Positions 1 through 6,032 of a stretch of DNA of 7,803 nucleotides are shown here, piece by piece. The DNA lies in contig JAGVOC010000163.1 in the NCBI GenBank assembly GCA_020052975.1, positions 1 to 7,803 of the forward strand. Direction: 5' to 3'. Source of the DNA: Desulfobacterales bacterium. Its GTDB lineage: Bacteria > Desulfobacterota > Desulfobacteria > Desulfobacterales > RPRI01. A program made the position numbers and the translations under genes. The notes under the pieces were generated by a model. The model had not been told where the DNA came from. It did no database searches and saw nothing but the letters and a program-made list of their open reading frames with translations. How positions within the stretch are numbered: position 1 is the stretch's first letter; each line of letters begins with the position of its first letter.

Positions 1-82
1 CGAGGTATCAAAGGGGTTTAAAAAGCCATTTTGTATTGGGAGGGGACACGTCGTTTCCCCTTCCAAACTAACCCCTTCCTCG
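1..82. repeat. Large imperfect palindrome at the left edge
   Basis: Nested inverted repeats are directly visible. CGAGG (1-5) pairs with CCTCG (78-82), AAGGGGTT (11-18) pairs with AACCCCTT (70-77), and TTGGGAGGGGA (36-46) pairs with 56-66 with one mismatch around a nine-base loop. The whole could fold as one long, bulged stem. It lies downstream of the minus-strand adenine deaminase gene. It could be a transcription-ending or RNA-stabilising structure, or one more dispersed repeat that continues to the left of the window. No T-run follows the stem, so I do not call it an intrinsic terminator. Confidence 0.45.
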
Positions 83-233
83 TTTTTCACCCCGCAGCAA
101 AGCTGCGAGGAATTCTTATGATTAAAAAACGAATCGTTTACGGAAGTTGCCTCAAGAGTATGCTGAAAATATAATAAAGAGGCGGATGTGTCAATAAAAG
201 TTATTGAGGCGAATTTTGAGTTATTCAAAGCTA
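83..233. other. Non-coding spacer downstream of ade, with two small hairpins
   Basis: No convincing gene lies here. Two perfect small stems are visible: CGCAGC/GCTGCG (93-98 with 102-107, loop AAA) and TCAATAA/TTATTGA (191-197 with 201-207, loop AAG). The second lies about 27 bases past the stop codon of adenine deaminase on the minus strand and could help end or protect the transcript. It has no clear T-run, so its role is uncertain. Confidence 0.4.
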
Positions 234-1940
234 TCATGCAAAGAGAGGCACTATGCAAAATTTTCCGACATCAACAAGCCCCTTGTCTGTGATTTTTAAT
301 TCAGGAATAACAGGTAAGGCAAGAAACGAGAGCGCCATATAAGGATCGGAAAGAGATGAACCGAGAGAGCGTGCTGCGGAAAAAAGATTTTTCATTTGCC
401 TGTCAATGGTCTCAACAGTCTCATTTGACATCAACCCTGCAATCGGAAGTGAAAGTGCGCTGCAAATATTACAGTCACAGACTGCTGCAAGTCCGCCGCC
501 CATTTTTATCACCGCATCCACGGCTGCTTTCATGTCCTCGTCATTTGTTCCAACGGCAATGATATTGTGGGAGTCGTGGGCAACACTTGATGCAATTGCG
601 CCTTTTTTAAGGTTAAACCCTTTAACAAAACCTTTTCCAATATTGCCGGAACCCTTATGCCTTTCAATAACGGCAATTTTTAAGATGTCGTTTGATATAT
701 CCGATACTGCCATGCCGTTTAAAACAAGCGCTTTATGTAAGGAATTGCGGGTTAAAATCTGATCGGGAATGACCTCGATTACCCGAATACGCCCCGATAT
801 TGCAGGAATTGAAAAATCAATGTCCTTTCCTGTATTCATTGAAGAAGCAATCTGAAGCATAGCAGGTTTTTTGATTTCGCTTCTCATCTTGCCGTTTTCG
901 GCTACAAGGATTCCCTTCGAATACACCTGTTCTATGACAGGATCGGATAAATCGGAGAATGTAACAAGGTCGGCCTGCCTCCCGGGGGCGATAGCGCCTT
1001 TATCGTGCAGACCGAAATACAAGGCAGGATTTATTGTTGCCATCCGTATTGCAATAACCGGGTCAAGACCGTATTTTACGGCATCCCTGACCATGGAATC
1101 GATATGTCCCTTTTCAAGAAGGTCGTGCGGGTGGCGGTCGTCCGTGCACCACATTATGCGGTGAAAGTTCTTTTCATTTACGAGAGGAAGAAGATCGCGG
1201 AGGTTCCTGGCGGCGGTTCCCTCCCTTATCATAATATGCATTCCGGCGGAGAGCTTTTCTCTTGCTTCCCCGATCGTCGTGCATTCATGATCGCTTGAAA
1301 CCCCGGCAGCAATGTAGGCAAAGAGACCTTTTCCGGATAATCCTGGAGCATGGCCATCGACAGGCTTTTTATAGTTTATTGAATTTTCTATTTTGGCGAG
1401 CACATCCGGATCCCTGAAAAGAACACCCGGAAAATTCATCATTTCGGCAAGTGCGACAACGCGTTCATTTTTCATGAAAGGGATAAGTTCATCTGCAGAC
1501 AGTCTTGCGCCGGAAGTTTCCATTTCCGTCGCCGGGACACATGACGGGAGGGAAAAGTATATGTCTACAGGCTGATTTTCGCTTGACCGAAGCATGTAAT
1601 CTATCCCGTCTTTGCCCAGAACATTTGCGATTTCATGAGGGTCTGCTATGACGGAGGTGGTGCCGCGCGGAAGAACCGTCCGGGAAAATTCCGTTACACA
1701 TGCCATGGAGCTTTCAATATGGACATGGGCGTCAATAAAACCCGGAGCCATAAAGCGGCCTTCAAGATTGATGATTTTTCCGGCGGGATATGAGCCGAAT
1801 CCTGCAATAAAGCCTCCGGTGACCGCTATGTCGCCAGGGATGATTTCACCGGAAAAAACATTTACAATACGGGCATTTGTAAAAAGAATATCCGCTTCTT
1901 TTTCTCCCAGCGAAGCTCTTATTTTTGTTTCAATGTCCAT
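234..1940 (-). CDS. ade: Adenine deaminase (Ade)
   Basis: A cytosolic metal-dependent hydrolase of 568 residues, the usual length for the family, that converts adenine to hypoxanthine and ammonia. The N-terminal amidohydrolase barrel carries the family signatures: DAHVHIESS (residues 70-78, metal ligands His72 and His74), ADPHE (99-103), the conserved Glu at about 166, DGHAPGLSG (195-203), SSDHE (215-219) and TDDRHPHDL (266-274). A C-terminal adenine-deaminase domain follows (about 390-568). The ATG at 1940 is preceded by AAAGGAA (about 1946-1952 on the minus strand), a good ribosome-binding site. This start lies 22 bases inside the end of the upstream deaminase gene in another frame, so translation of the two is probably coupled. 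As the last gene of the minus-strand group, it supplies the free-base branch of the same hypoxanthine-producing salvage route. No key residue appears to be missing. Confidence 0.95.
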   Translation of the reverse strand: MDIETKIRASLGEKEADILFTNARIVNVFSGEIIPGDIAVTGGFIAGFGSYPAGKIINLEGRFMAPGFIDAHVHIESSMACVTEFSRTVLPRGTTSVIADPHEIANVLGKDGIDYMLRSSENQPVDIYFSLPSCVPATEMETSGARLSADELIPFMKNERVVALAEMMNFPGVLFRDPDVLAKIENSINYKKPVDGHAPGLSGKGLFAYIAAGVSSDHECTTIGEAREKLSAGMHIMIREGTAARNLRDLLPLVNEKNFHRIMWCTDDRHPHDLLEKGHIDSMVRDAVKYGLDPVIAIRMATINPALYFGLHDKGAIAPGRQADLVTFSDLSDPVIEQVYSKGILVAENGKMRSEIKKPAMLQIASSMNTGKDIDFSIPAISGRIRVIEVIPDQILTRNSLHKALVLNGMAVSDISNDILKIAVIERHKGSGNIGKGFVKGFNLKKGAIASSVAHDSHNIIAVGTNDEDMKAAVDAVIKMGGGLAAVCDCNICSALSLPIAGLMSNETVETIDRQMKNLFSAARSLGSSLSDPYMALSFLALPVIPELKITDKGLVDVGKFCIVPLFA

Positions 1941-3259
1941 ACATGTTCCTTTTGTATTTGAGCTGCAAGGAGATTTATTTTATCAAGAATACCATTTAAA
2001 TCTAAAGAAAGAAGCTTCCTGTTACTTACTGTCAGCTTTCCTGCAACAAGTACATCTCTCACATCCGAGCCGGTTGCAGAGTAAACTACGTGTGAGACAG
2101 GGTTATACATGGGAATTAAATGGGGAGATTCCGTATCGATTATTATGATATCGGCCTGTTTTCCTTTTTCAATGCTTCCTGTTTCATCTCCGAGCCCGAT
2201 TGCCTTTGCTCCTTTGATGGTTGCCATCTGAATTACGGTTTTGGCATCCATGACTGTAGGATCAAGGAGATTGGCCTTGTGAATCTTTGCCGCAACATCC
2301 ATCTCCTTAAAGAGATCCGGGTCATTATTGCTTGCGCAGCCGTCTGTGCCGAGCCCCACTGTGATTTTGTTTTTTAAAAATTCCGGAACAGGGGCGATGC
2401 CCGATGCAAGCTTCATGTTGCTCTGCGGGTTGTGGGATATTTTTGAGCCGTTACCCGATATGATCCGGATATCTTCTTCATCAACCCATACGGCATGAAC
2501 AAGAAGTGTCATTTCATCAAGGATTCCGGCTCGTTCAAGATATTTTACCGGCGAAACGCCATGCTTTGACATTATCATATCGAATTCATTCTTTGTTTCC
2601 GATGTATGAATCTGGAAAAGAAGATTGTTTGATCGGGTAATCTGCTTTGTATTTTTTAGAGTCTCTTCCGAACAGGTGTAAGGTGAATGGCAGAAAACCG
2701 AAGGCCTGATCGAAGATGACGCATTCTGCCATTTTTCGGCAAACCGTGCAGCGGTTTTGATGTTATCGGCAGGAACCGGTATGCCCGGCGCCGGAAAATC
2801 TATGACTCCCTGCCCGAACACGCCTCGAATACCTGATTCAAGAGCGGCCTGCGCAACCGAGTCTTCATGAAAGTAGCCGTCACAGCAGGTCGTTGTTCCC
2901 GAAAGGAGCATCTCAGAGCAGCCGAGAAGCGAACCAAGCCTTACTGTTTCAGGATTCATGTATTTTGCTTCAAGAGGAAAAATATACCTGTTGAGCCAGT
3001 CAAAGAGAGGAATGTCGTCTGCAATTCCCCTGAGCAGAGTCATGGGAAGATGTGTGTGTGTATTTACAAGCCCCGGCATTATTATACCGCCCTTTGCGTC
3101 GATTATATCCTTTGCCCCGGAAGGAATATAGTTTGCGGGTCTTGATGAGACAATTTCAATTTTTCCGTCTTTGATGCAGATCAATCCGTCATTTATTACG
3201 TCAAAATCCCTGTTGACGGTTACGATTATTCCATTATGAATTATTGTATCATATTTCAT
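1919..3259 (-). CDS. mtaD: 5'-methylthioadenosine/S-adenosylhomocysteine deaminase, paralogue 1
   Basis: A 446-residue amidohydrolase of the MTA/SAH deaminase family (the group of Thermotoga TM0936 and archaeal DadD). It deaminates SAH, MTA or related 5'-modified adenosines to inosine analogues. Visible motifs are HTHLPMTLLRG with metal ligands His68 and His70, CHSPYTC with a probable substrate-binding His191, HTSET with His218 and catalytic Glu221, LVHAVW with His255, NPQSNMKLASG (277-287), and GTDGCASNND with metal ligand Asp306. The ATG at 3259 has a purine-rich GAGAGAG just upstream on the minus strand. It is one of two adjacent deaminases that share long blocks (GGIIMPGLVNTHTH-like, SNMKLASGIAPVPE, PMYNPVSH) but differ elsewhere, so they probably arose by duplication and may divide substrates. 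The 3' end overlaps ade by 22 bases. A family B repeat separates it from paralogue 2. The exact substrate cannot be read from sequence; SAH, MTA, 5'-deoxyadenosine and adenosine are all possible. Confidence 0.88.
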   Translation of the reverse strand: MKYDTIIHNGIIVTVNRDFDVINDGLICIKDGKIEIVSSRPANYIPSGAKDIIDAKGGIIMPGLVNTHTHLPMTLLRGIADDIPLFDWLNRYIFPLEAKYMNPETVRLGSLLGCSEMLLSGTTTCCDGYFHEDSVAQAALESGIRGVFGQGVIDFPAPGIPVPADNIKTAARFAEKWQNASSSIRPSVFCHSPYTCSEETLKNTKQITRSNNLLFQIHTSETKNEFDMIMSKHGVSPVKYLERAGILDEMTLLVHAVWVDEEDIRIISGNGSKISHNPQSNMKLASGIAPVPEFLKNKITVGLGTDGCASNNDPDLFKEMDVAAKIHKANLLDPTVMDAKTVIQMATIKGAKAIGLGDETGSIEKGKQADIIIIDTESPHLIPMYNPVSHVVYSATGSDVRDVLVAGKLTVSNRKLLSLDLNGILDKINLLAAQIQKEHVWTLKQK

Positions 3260-3270
3260 GGCTCTCTCTT

Positions 3271-3360
3271 AGGGGCCGTGACGAAATAACCATTACATTT
3301 CTGACCATTTCGTTACGGCTCCTTATGCCGGTCACGGCATTTCAATGTTACGGTTATTTT
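3271..3360 (-). repeat. Dispersed hairpin repeat, family B, copy 1
   Basis: Read on the minus strand this matches 7129-7290 on the plus strand with only a few differences (for example ACATTGAAATGCC, GACCGGCATAAGGAGCC and GTCAGAAATGTAATGGTTAT are shared). It contains 17-base arms (3271-3287 and 3307-3323) that pair with two mismatches, plus a separate ATGCCG/CGGCAT stem (3325-3330 with 3335-3340). It occupies most of the spacer between the two deaminase genes. Confidence 0.75.
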
Positions 3361-3376
3361 TGAACGACGGCTTACG

Positions 3377-4702
3377 TCATTTCTCCGAAAGTCCGACGTT
3401 GTATTCCGCAATTTTCCTTACTCTCTCAGATGCTTTTGCAGTGTCGAAAGAGAGTATTTTTCTGTCTTCCATGATCAACCTTCCGTTTATGACCGATGTC
3501 AGGACATCGCTTCCCCTCGCTGCATATACAAGATGCGATACAGGGTTGTACATGGGCGTCAGATGGGGCTTGCGCGTATCCAAAATAATGATATCGGCTT
3601 TTTTCCCTGGCTCGAGTGATCCGGTAATACCGGAAAGACCGAGCGCCCTTGCGCCGTCAATGGTTGCCATCCTTAAAACCGATTTTGCGTTCATGGCCGC
3701 CGGATCGTGCGTATGCACCTTGCCCAGTTTTGCCGCCATGCTCATTTCATGGAAAATATCAAGATTATTGTTGCTTGCGCAGCCGTCCGTTCCTATCCCG
3801 ACGCACACCCCCTTTTTTAAAAGTTCAGGCACCGGCGCAATGCCTGATGCAAGTTTCATGTTGCTTTCAGGATTATGCGCAACCTTGACATCATGTTTTT
3901 TCAGAAGTGCAATGTCATCTTCCGTTAAATGAACGCAGTGGCATGCAAGAAGGTTGGGCGATAAGACGCCCAAACTTGCGAGAAACCCGACCGGCGTAAG
4001 CCCGTATCTCTCTTTTATCTGAGAAACCTCGCTTTTGGTTTCAGAAACATGTATGACGAGCAGAAGGTCATTTTTTTTAGCAAGCAAAGATGCTTTTTCA
4101 AGCAGGTCGGGCGCGCAGAGGTAAGGCGAGTGAGGCTCAACCGCAATATTTATAAGCGGGTCATTCCTGTATTTTTCAACGAGCATTTCCGTGCAGGCAA
4201 AACCATTTTCGAGAGAACCGTAATTGGGGGATGGAAAATCAAAAAGCACTTCCCCGACAACAGCGCGCATCCCTGCCTCTTTTGCTGCCTGTGCGACATG
4301 ATCTTCAAAAAGATACATATCACAGAAACAGGTTATTCCCGACATGATCATTTCCGCGCAGGCAAGAAGGGCCCCGTCATATACTTTTTCCGGGGTTAGC
4401 TTTGCCTCGGCCGGGAAAATGTGATCATTGAGCCATGTCATCAAGGGGAGATCATCTGCAAGCCCACGGAATATTGTCATGGAAGCGTGGGTGTGCGTGT
4501 TCACAAGTCCGGGCATAATTATTCCGCCCCTTGCATCGATTGTCTTTGAGGCCTTGCAGGCTGAAAGCTCGCCCGCTTTTCCGACCGCTACAATATTTTC
4601 TCCTTTTACCGCTACGGCGCCGTTTTCGATTACGGAATCTTCACCGTCCATCGTGATGACTGTTCCGTTTATTATCAGAAGATCCGCAGAAAAATTATTC
4701 AT
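3377..4702 (-). CDS. mtaD: 5'-methylthioadenosine/S-adenosylhomocysteine deaminase, paralogue 2
   Basis: A second MTA/SAH deaminase-type amidohydrolase of about 441 residues. Counting from the TTG one codon upstream of the chosen ATG, the motifs are: metal ligands His71 and His73 in NTHTHASMTIFRG, a probable substrate-binding His192 in EPHSPY, HVSET with His219 and Glu222, ACHCVHL with His256, NPESNMKLASG (279-289), and GTDGCASNN with metal ligand Asp307. All expected active-site residues are present. I chose the ATG at 4702 over the TTG at 4705 because AAGGAA (4712-4717, minus strand) lies nine bases upstream of that ATG, and ATG is the commoner start; the difference is one residue. Compared with paralogue 1 it has the common CHCVHL form of the strand-6 motif instead of VHAVWV, and it differs around residues 130-190, where specificity may lie. 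It is third from the end of the salvage gene group, separated from the phosphorylase gene by about 150 bases of hairpins. Confidence 0.88.
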   Translation of the reverse strand: MNNFSADLLIINGTVITMDGEDSVIENGAVAVKGENIVAVGKAGELSACKASKTIDARGGIIMPGLVNTHTHASMTIFRGLADDLPLMTWLNDHIFPAEAKLTPEKVYDGALLACAEMIMSGITCFCDMYLFEDHVAQAAKEAGMRAVVGEVLFDFPSPNYGSLENGFACTEMLVEKYRNDPLINIAVEPHSPYLCAPDLLEKASLLAKKNDLLLVIHVSETKSEVSQIKERYGLTPVGFLASLGVLSPNLLACHCVHLTEDDIALLKKHDVKVAHNPESNMKLASGIAPVPELLKKGVCVGIGTDGCASNNNLDIFHEMSMAAKLGKVHTHDPAAMNAKSVLRMATIDGARALGLSGITGSLEPGKKADIIILDTRKPHLTPMYNPVSHLVYAARGSDVLTSVINGRLIMEDRKILSFDTAKASERVRKIAEYNVGLSEK

Positions 4703-4711
4703 CAATTTTTA

Positions 4712-4717
4712 TTCCTT
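4712..4717 (-). promoter_or_regulatory. Ribosome-binding site of deaminase paralogue 2
   Basis: AAGGAA on the minus strand lies nine bases before the ATG at 4702 and six before a TTG at 4705. It supports translation starting here and leaves only a one-codon ambiguity. Confidence 0.6.
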
Positions 4718-4866
4718 CATAAAAAGTCATAAAACAACTTTTTACTTGGCGGGAAATCCGCCTGAGGCGGACTCTCCCGCCGCTTGAAGTAAATTCAAGC
4801 GGTTACACCCTCACCCCAGGCCGGGGCTTACTCGCCCTCGGCCTGTTGATGGACTTATACAAGTCC
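4717..4866. repeat. Chain of hairpins between the phosphorylase and deaminase 2 genes
   Basis: Four or five stems follow one another. AAAAAGT/ACTTTTT (4721-4727 with 4737-4743) resembles the ends of repeat family A. A double stem follows, GGCGGGA/TCCCGCC (4748-4754 with 4775-4781) enclosing TCCGCCT/AGGCGGA (4757-4763 with 4765-4771). Then come CCGCTTGAA/TTCAAGCGG (4780-4788 with 4794-4802), CAGGCCG/CGGCCTG (4817-4823 with 4839-4845), and GGACTT/AAGTCC (4851-4856 with 4861-4866), which spans the phosphorylase stop codon. In the transcript these could slow RNA decay or partly end transcription, changing the enzyme ratio. No strong T-run is present. Confidence 0.6.
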
Positions 4867-5697
4867 ACCAATTTTATTTATGACCTTTCTCATGATTGCT
4901 TCGATTTTCGGGGTTGCTTTTCCGGCTGTATCAATTATCTCGTCAATTACGGAAGGCGAAGGGTTGTCGGGATTGTGGATATTGGTTATGACTGAAAGGC
5001 CGAGAATCTTCATTCCCGCATGAACGCCGGCAATTACTTCCTGAACGGTTGAAAAACCGACTGCATCGGCTCCGATTGTTTTTAAAAACCGGACTTCGGC
5101 GGGAGTTTCAAGAGAAGGCCCAATCAGCCCAGCATAAACTCCCCTTTGAAGGATGATTCCTTCTTCTATTCCGGCATTGGCGGCGGATTCGGCGAGTTTG
5201 CGGTCATATGGAGCGGTCATATCCGGAAACCTGACGCCCCAGTCGTCATCATTCGGACCTGTAAGAGGGTTATGTCCGGTCAGGTTTATATGGTCAATGA
5301 TGATCATGATATCTCCCGGAGAAAATGCCGGATTAAGTCCGCCCGCAGCATTCGTTAAAATCAATATCTTTACACCGAGCTCCTGCATTACTCTTATGGG
5401 GAGGGTGACTTCAAGTGGCGAATATCCTTCATAGAGATGAAAACGTCCCTGCATGGCCATAATATTATGTTTTTCAAGGTTGCCGATAAGAAGCCTGCCG
5501 GGATGGCTTTCAACTGTTGAGACCGGAAAATTCGGGATATCCTTGTATTCACACGAAAATGAAATCTTAATTGATTGCAGGCTTTCACCCAGACCTGTCC
5601 CCGTAAGAATCCCTATTGCAGGAAAGTGACCGGTTTGTTTTTTGATGAAGGCGGCAGTCTCTTGAACTCTTTCTTTTGATATTTTCATATTTTGCAT
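4855..5697 (-). CDS. Purine nucleoside phosphorylase family protein (possible 5'-methylthioinosine/5'-deoxyinosine phosphorylase)
   Basis: A 280-residue trimeric-type (PNP/MTAP family) phosphorylase that cleaves purine nucleosides with phosphate to give a free base and a ribose-1-phosphate. Family motifs in order: ILTGTGLG (30-37, phosphate loop, usually GSGLG), SHPGR (64-68), MQGRFHLYEGY (82-92), LTNAAGG (114-120), GPSLETPAE (193-201, base-contacting Glu197), GFSTVQEV (214-221) and SVITN (235-239). Asn239 matches the residue that selects 6-oxopurines (Asn243 of human PNP); adenine-specific MTAPs have Asp there. The usual Met in the GMST motif is Phe215. The segment that normally reads like SHEEVL, with the His that contacts the 5'-hydroxyl, here reads PSVIDEII, with Val or Ile in its place. 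By analogy with MTAP this suggests a hydrophobic 5' pocket. The ATG at 5697 has AGGAA (5705-5709, minus strand) seven bases upstream. It is the first gene of the salvage group and probably acts on the deaminases' products. Plain inosine/guanosine phosphorylase remains possible. Confidence 0.88.
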   Translation of the reverse strand: MQNMKISKERVQETAAFIKKQTGHFPAIGILTGTGLGESLQSIKISFSCEYKDIPNFPVSTVESHPGRLLIGNLEKHNIMAMQGRFHLYEGYSPLEVTLPIRVMQELGVKILILTNAAGGLNPAFSPGDIMIIIDHINLTGHNPLTGPNDDDWGVRFPDMTAPYDRKLAESAANAGIEEGIILQRGVYAGLIGPSLETPAEVRFLKTIGADAVGFSTVQEVIAGVHAGMKILGLSVITNIHNPDNPSPSVIDEIIDTAGKATPKIEAIMRKVINKIGGLV

Positions 5698-5740
5698 TTT
5701 TTTGTTCCTGTTTGATCCAAAAAATGAATCAATATGCAGA

Positions 5741-5758
5741 TGTTATTGATCAATAACA
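5741..5758. promoter_or_regulatory. Perfect 18-bp palindrome, candidate operator
   Basis: TGTTATTGATCAATAACA is a perfect palindrome centred 52-53 bases upstream of the phosphorylase start codon. It lies between the possible promoter elements and the ribosome-binding site, where a bound repressor could block the salvage operon. A related half-site (AATCAATA) lies nearby at 5727-5734. The regulator is not in the window. An SAH-responsive ArsR-type regulator such as SahR is a reasonable guess from gene content only; I have not matched the motif. Confidence 0.5.
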
Positions 5759-5778
5759 GGTTAAATAAAGGATGCAAT

Positions 5779-5807
5779 TAACTATTCCAATCTATTCGAT
5801 TAGTCAA
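5779..5807 (-). promoter_or_regulatory. Possible promoter of the salvage operon
   Basis: On the minus strand TTGACT (5802-5807) lies 17 bases before TAGTTA (5779-5784). The -35 box is good and the -10 box poor. Its position, upstream of the palindrome and just inside the end of a family A repeat, would suit a promoter for the minus-strand genes, but the call is weak. Confidence 0.25.
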
Positions 5808-5813
5808 GAATTA

Positions 5814-5903
5814 GGCTTCGTAAAAAGTCGAAAATCCCGTCACTCCCGTGAAAACGGGGACGGGAATGACGAAAAAGAGAAAATCCGGACTTTTCACGAA
5901 GTC
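5814..5903. mobile_element. MITE-like element, repeat family A, copy 1 (90 bp)
   Basis: The left end GGCTTCGTAAAAAGTC (5814-5829) and the right end GACTTTTCACGAAGTC (5888-5903) are imperfect inverted repeats. The AT-rich inner flanks AAAAT and ATTTT also pair. An inner inverted pair, CGTCACTCCCG (5838-5848) with CGGGAATGACG (5861-5871), and CCCGT/ACGGG around GAAA, make nearly the whole element one long stem. It encodes nothing. It sits in the divergent intergenic region between the two gene groups. The ends match the larger element at 6523-6720. No target-site duplication is obvious. Confidence 0.65.
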
Positions 5904-5965
5904 GTCAAGGATGACGGTCAAATCAAATAAAAACGCATTATGATATCATTGACTTTTTAATGCCG

Positions 5966-5994
5966 TTGTGAAATTAAAAAAACATTGCTATAAC
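5966..5994 (+). promoter_or_regulatory. Likely promoter of the nuoE-like gene cluster
   Basis: TTGTGA (5966-5971) is separated by 17 bases from TATAAC (5989-5994), and a TG one base before the -10 box gives an extended -10 (TGCTATAAC). Transcription would start near 6001, about 30 bases before the start codon at 6033. A second -35-like TTGACT at 5949-5954 has no good partner. Confidence 0.5.
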
Positions 5995-6020
5995 TGAATG
6001 CCATGTAAATGTTTATTTCC

Positions 6021-6025
6021 GGGAG
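6021..6025 (+). promoter_or_regulatory. Ribosome-binding site that fixes the nuoE-like start
   Basis: GGGAG lies seven bases before the ATG at 6033. The in-frame ATG at 6009 lies upstream of this site, so it is disfavoured. The nuoF-like gene has a very similar leader, GGGAGATTCAA before its ATG at 7339. Confidence 0.6.
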
Positions 6026-6032
6026 ATTTAAT

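Noticed and set aside
93..107. Intrinsic terminator at CGCAGC-AAA-GCTGCG
   Set aside because: The stem is perfect but only six base pairs, with no run of T on either strand directly after it.
406..762. Open frame of 118 codons on the plus strand
   Set aside because: It lies wholly opposite adenine deaminase, has no ribosome-binding site and no recognisable domain; it is a shadow of the real gene.
1648..2148. Open frame of 166 codons on the plus strand
   Set aside because: It spans the antisense of the ade start and the end of deaminase 1, which are both certain genes.
3345..3932. Open frame of 195 codons on the plus strand
   Set aside because: It is opposite deaminase paralogue 2, which has full family motifs; the antisense protein is low-complexity and unlike any family I know.
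6009..6032. Upstream ATG for the nuoE-like gene
   Set aside because: It would place the clear GGGAG ribosome-binding site inside the coding region; the ATG at 6033 is correctly spaced from it.
5698..6032. SAM or SAH riboswitch before the salvage operon
   Set aside because: I looked for conserved multi-stem leader motifs on the minus strand and saw only the simple palindrome and the MITE-like element; the leader after the likely promoter is too short.
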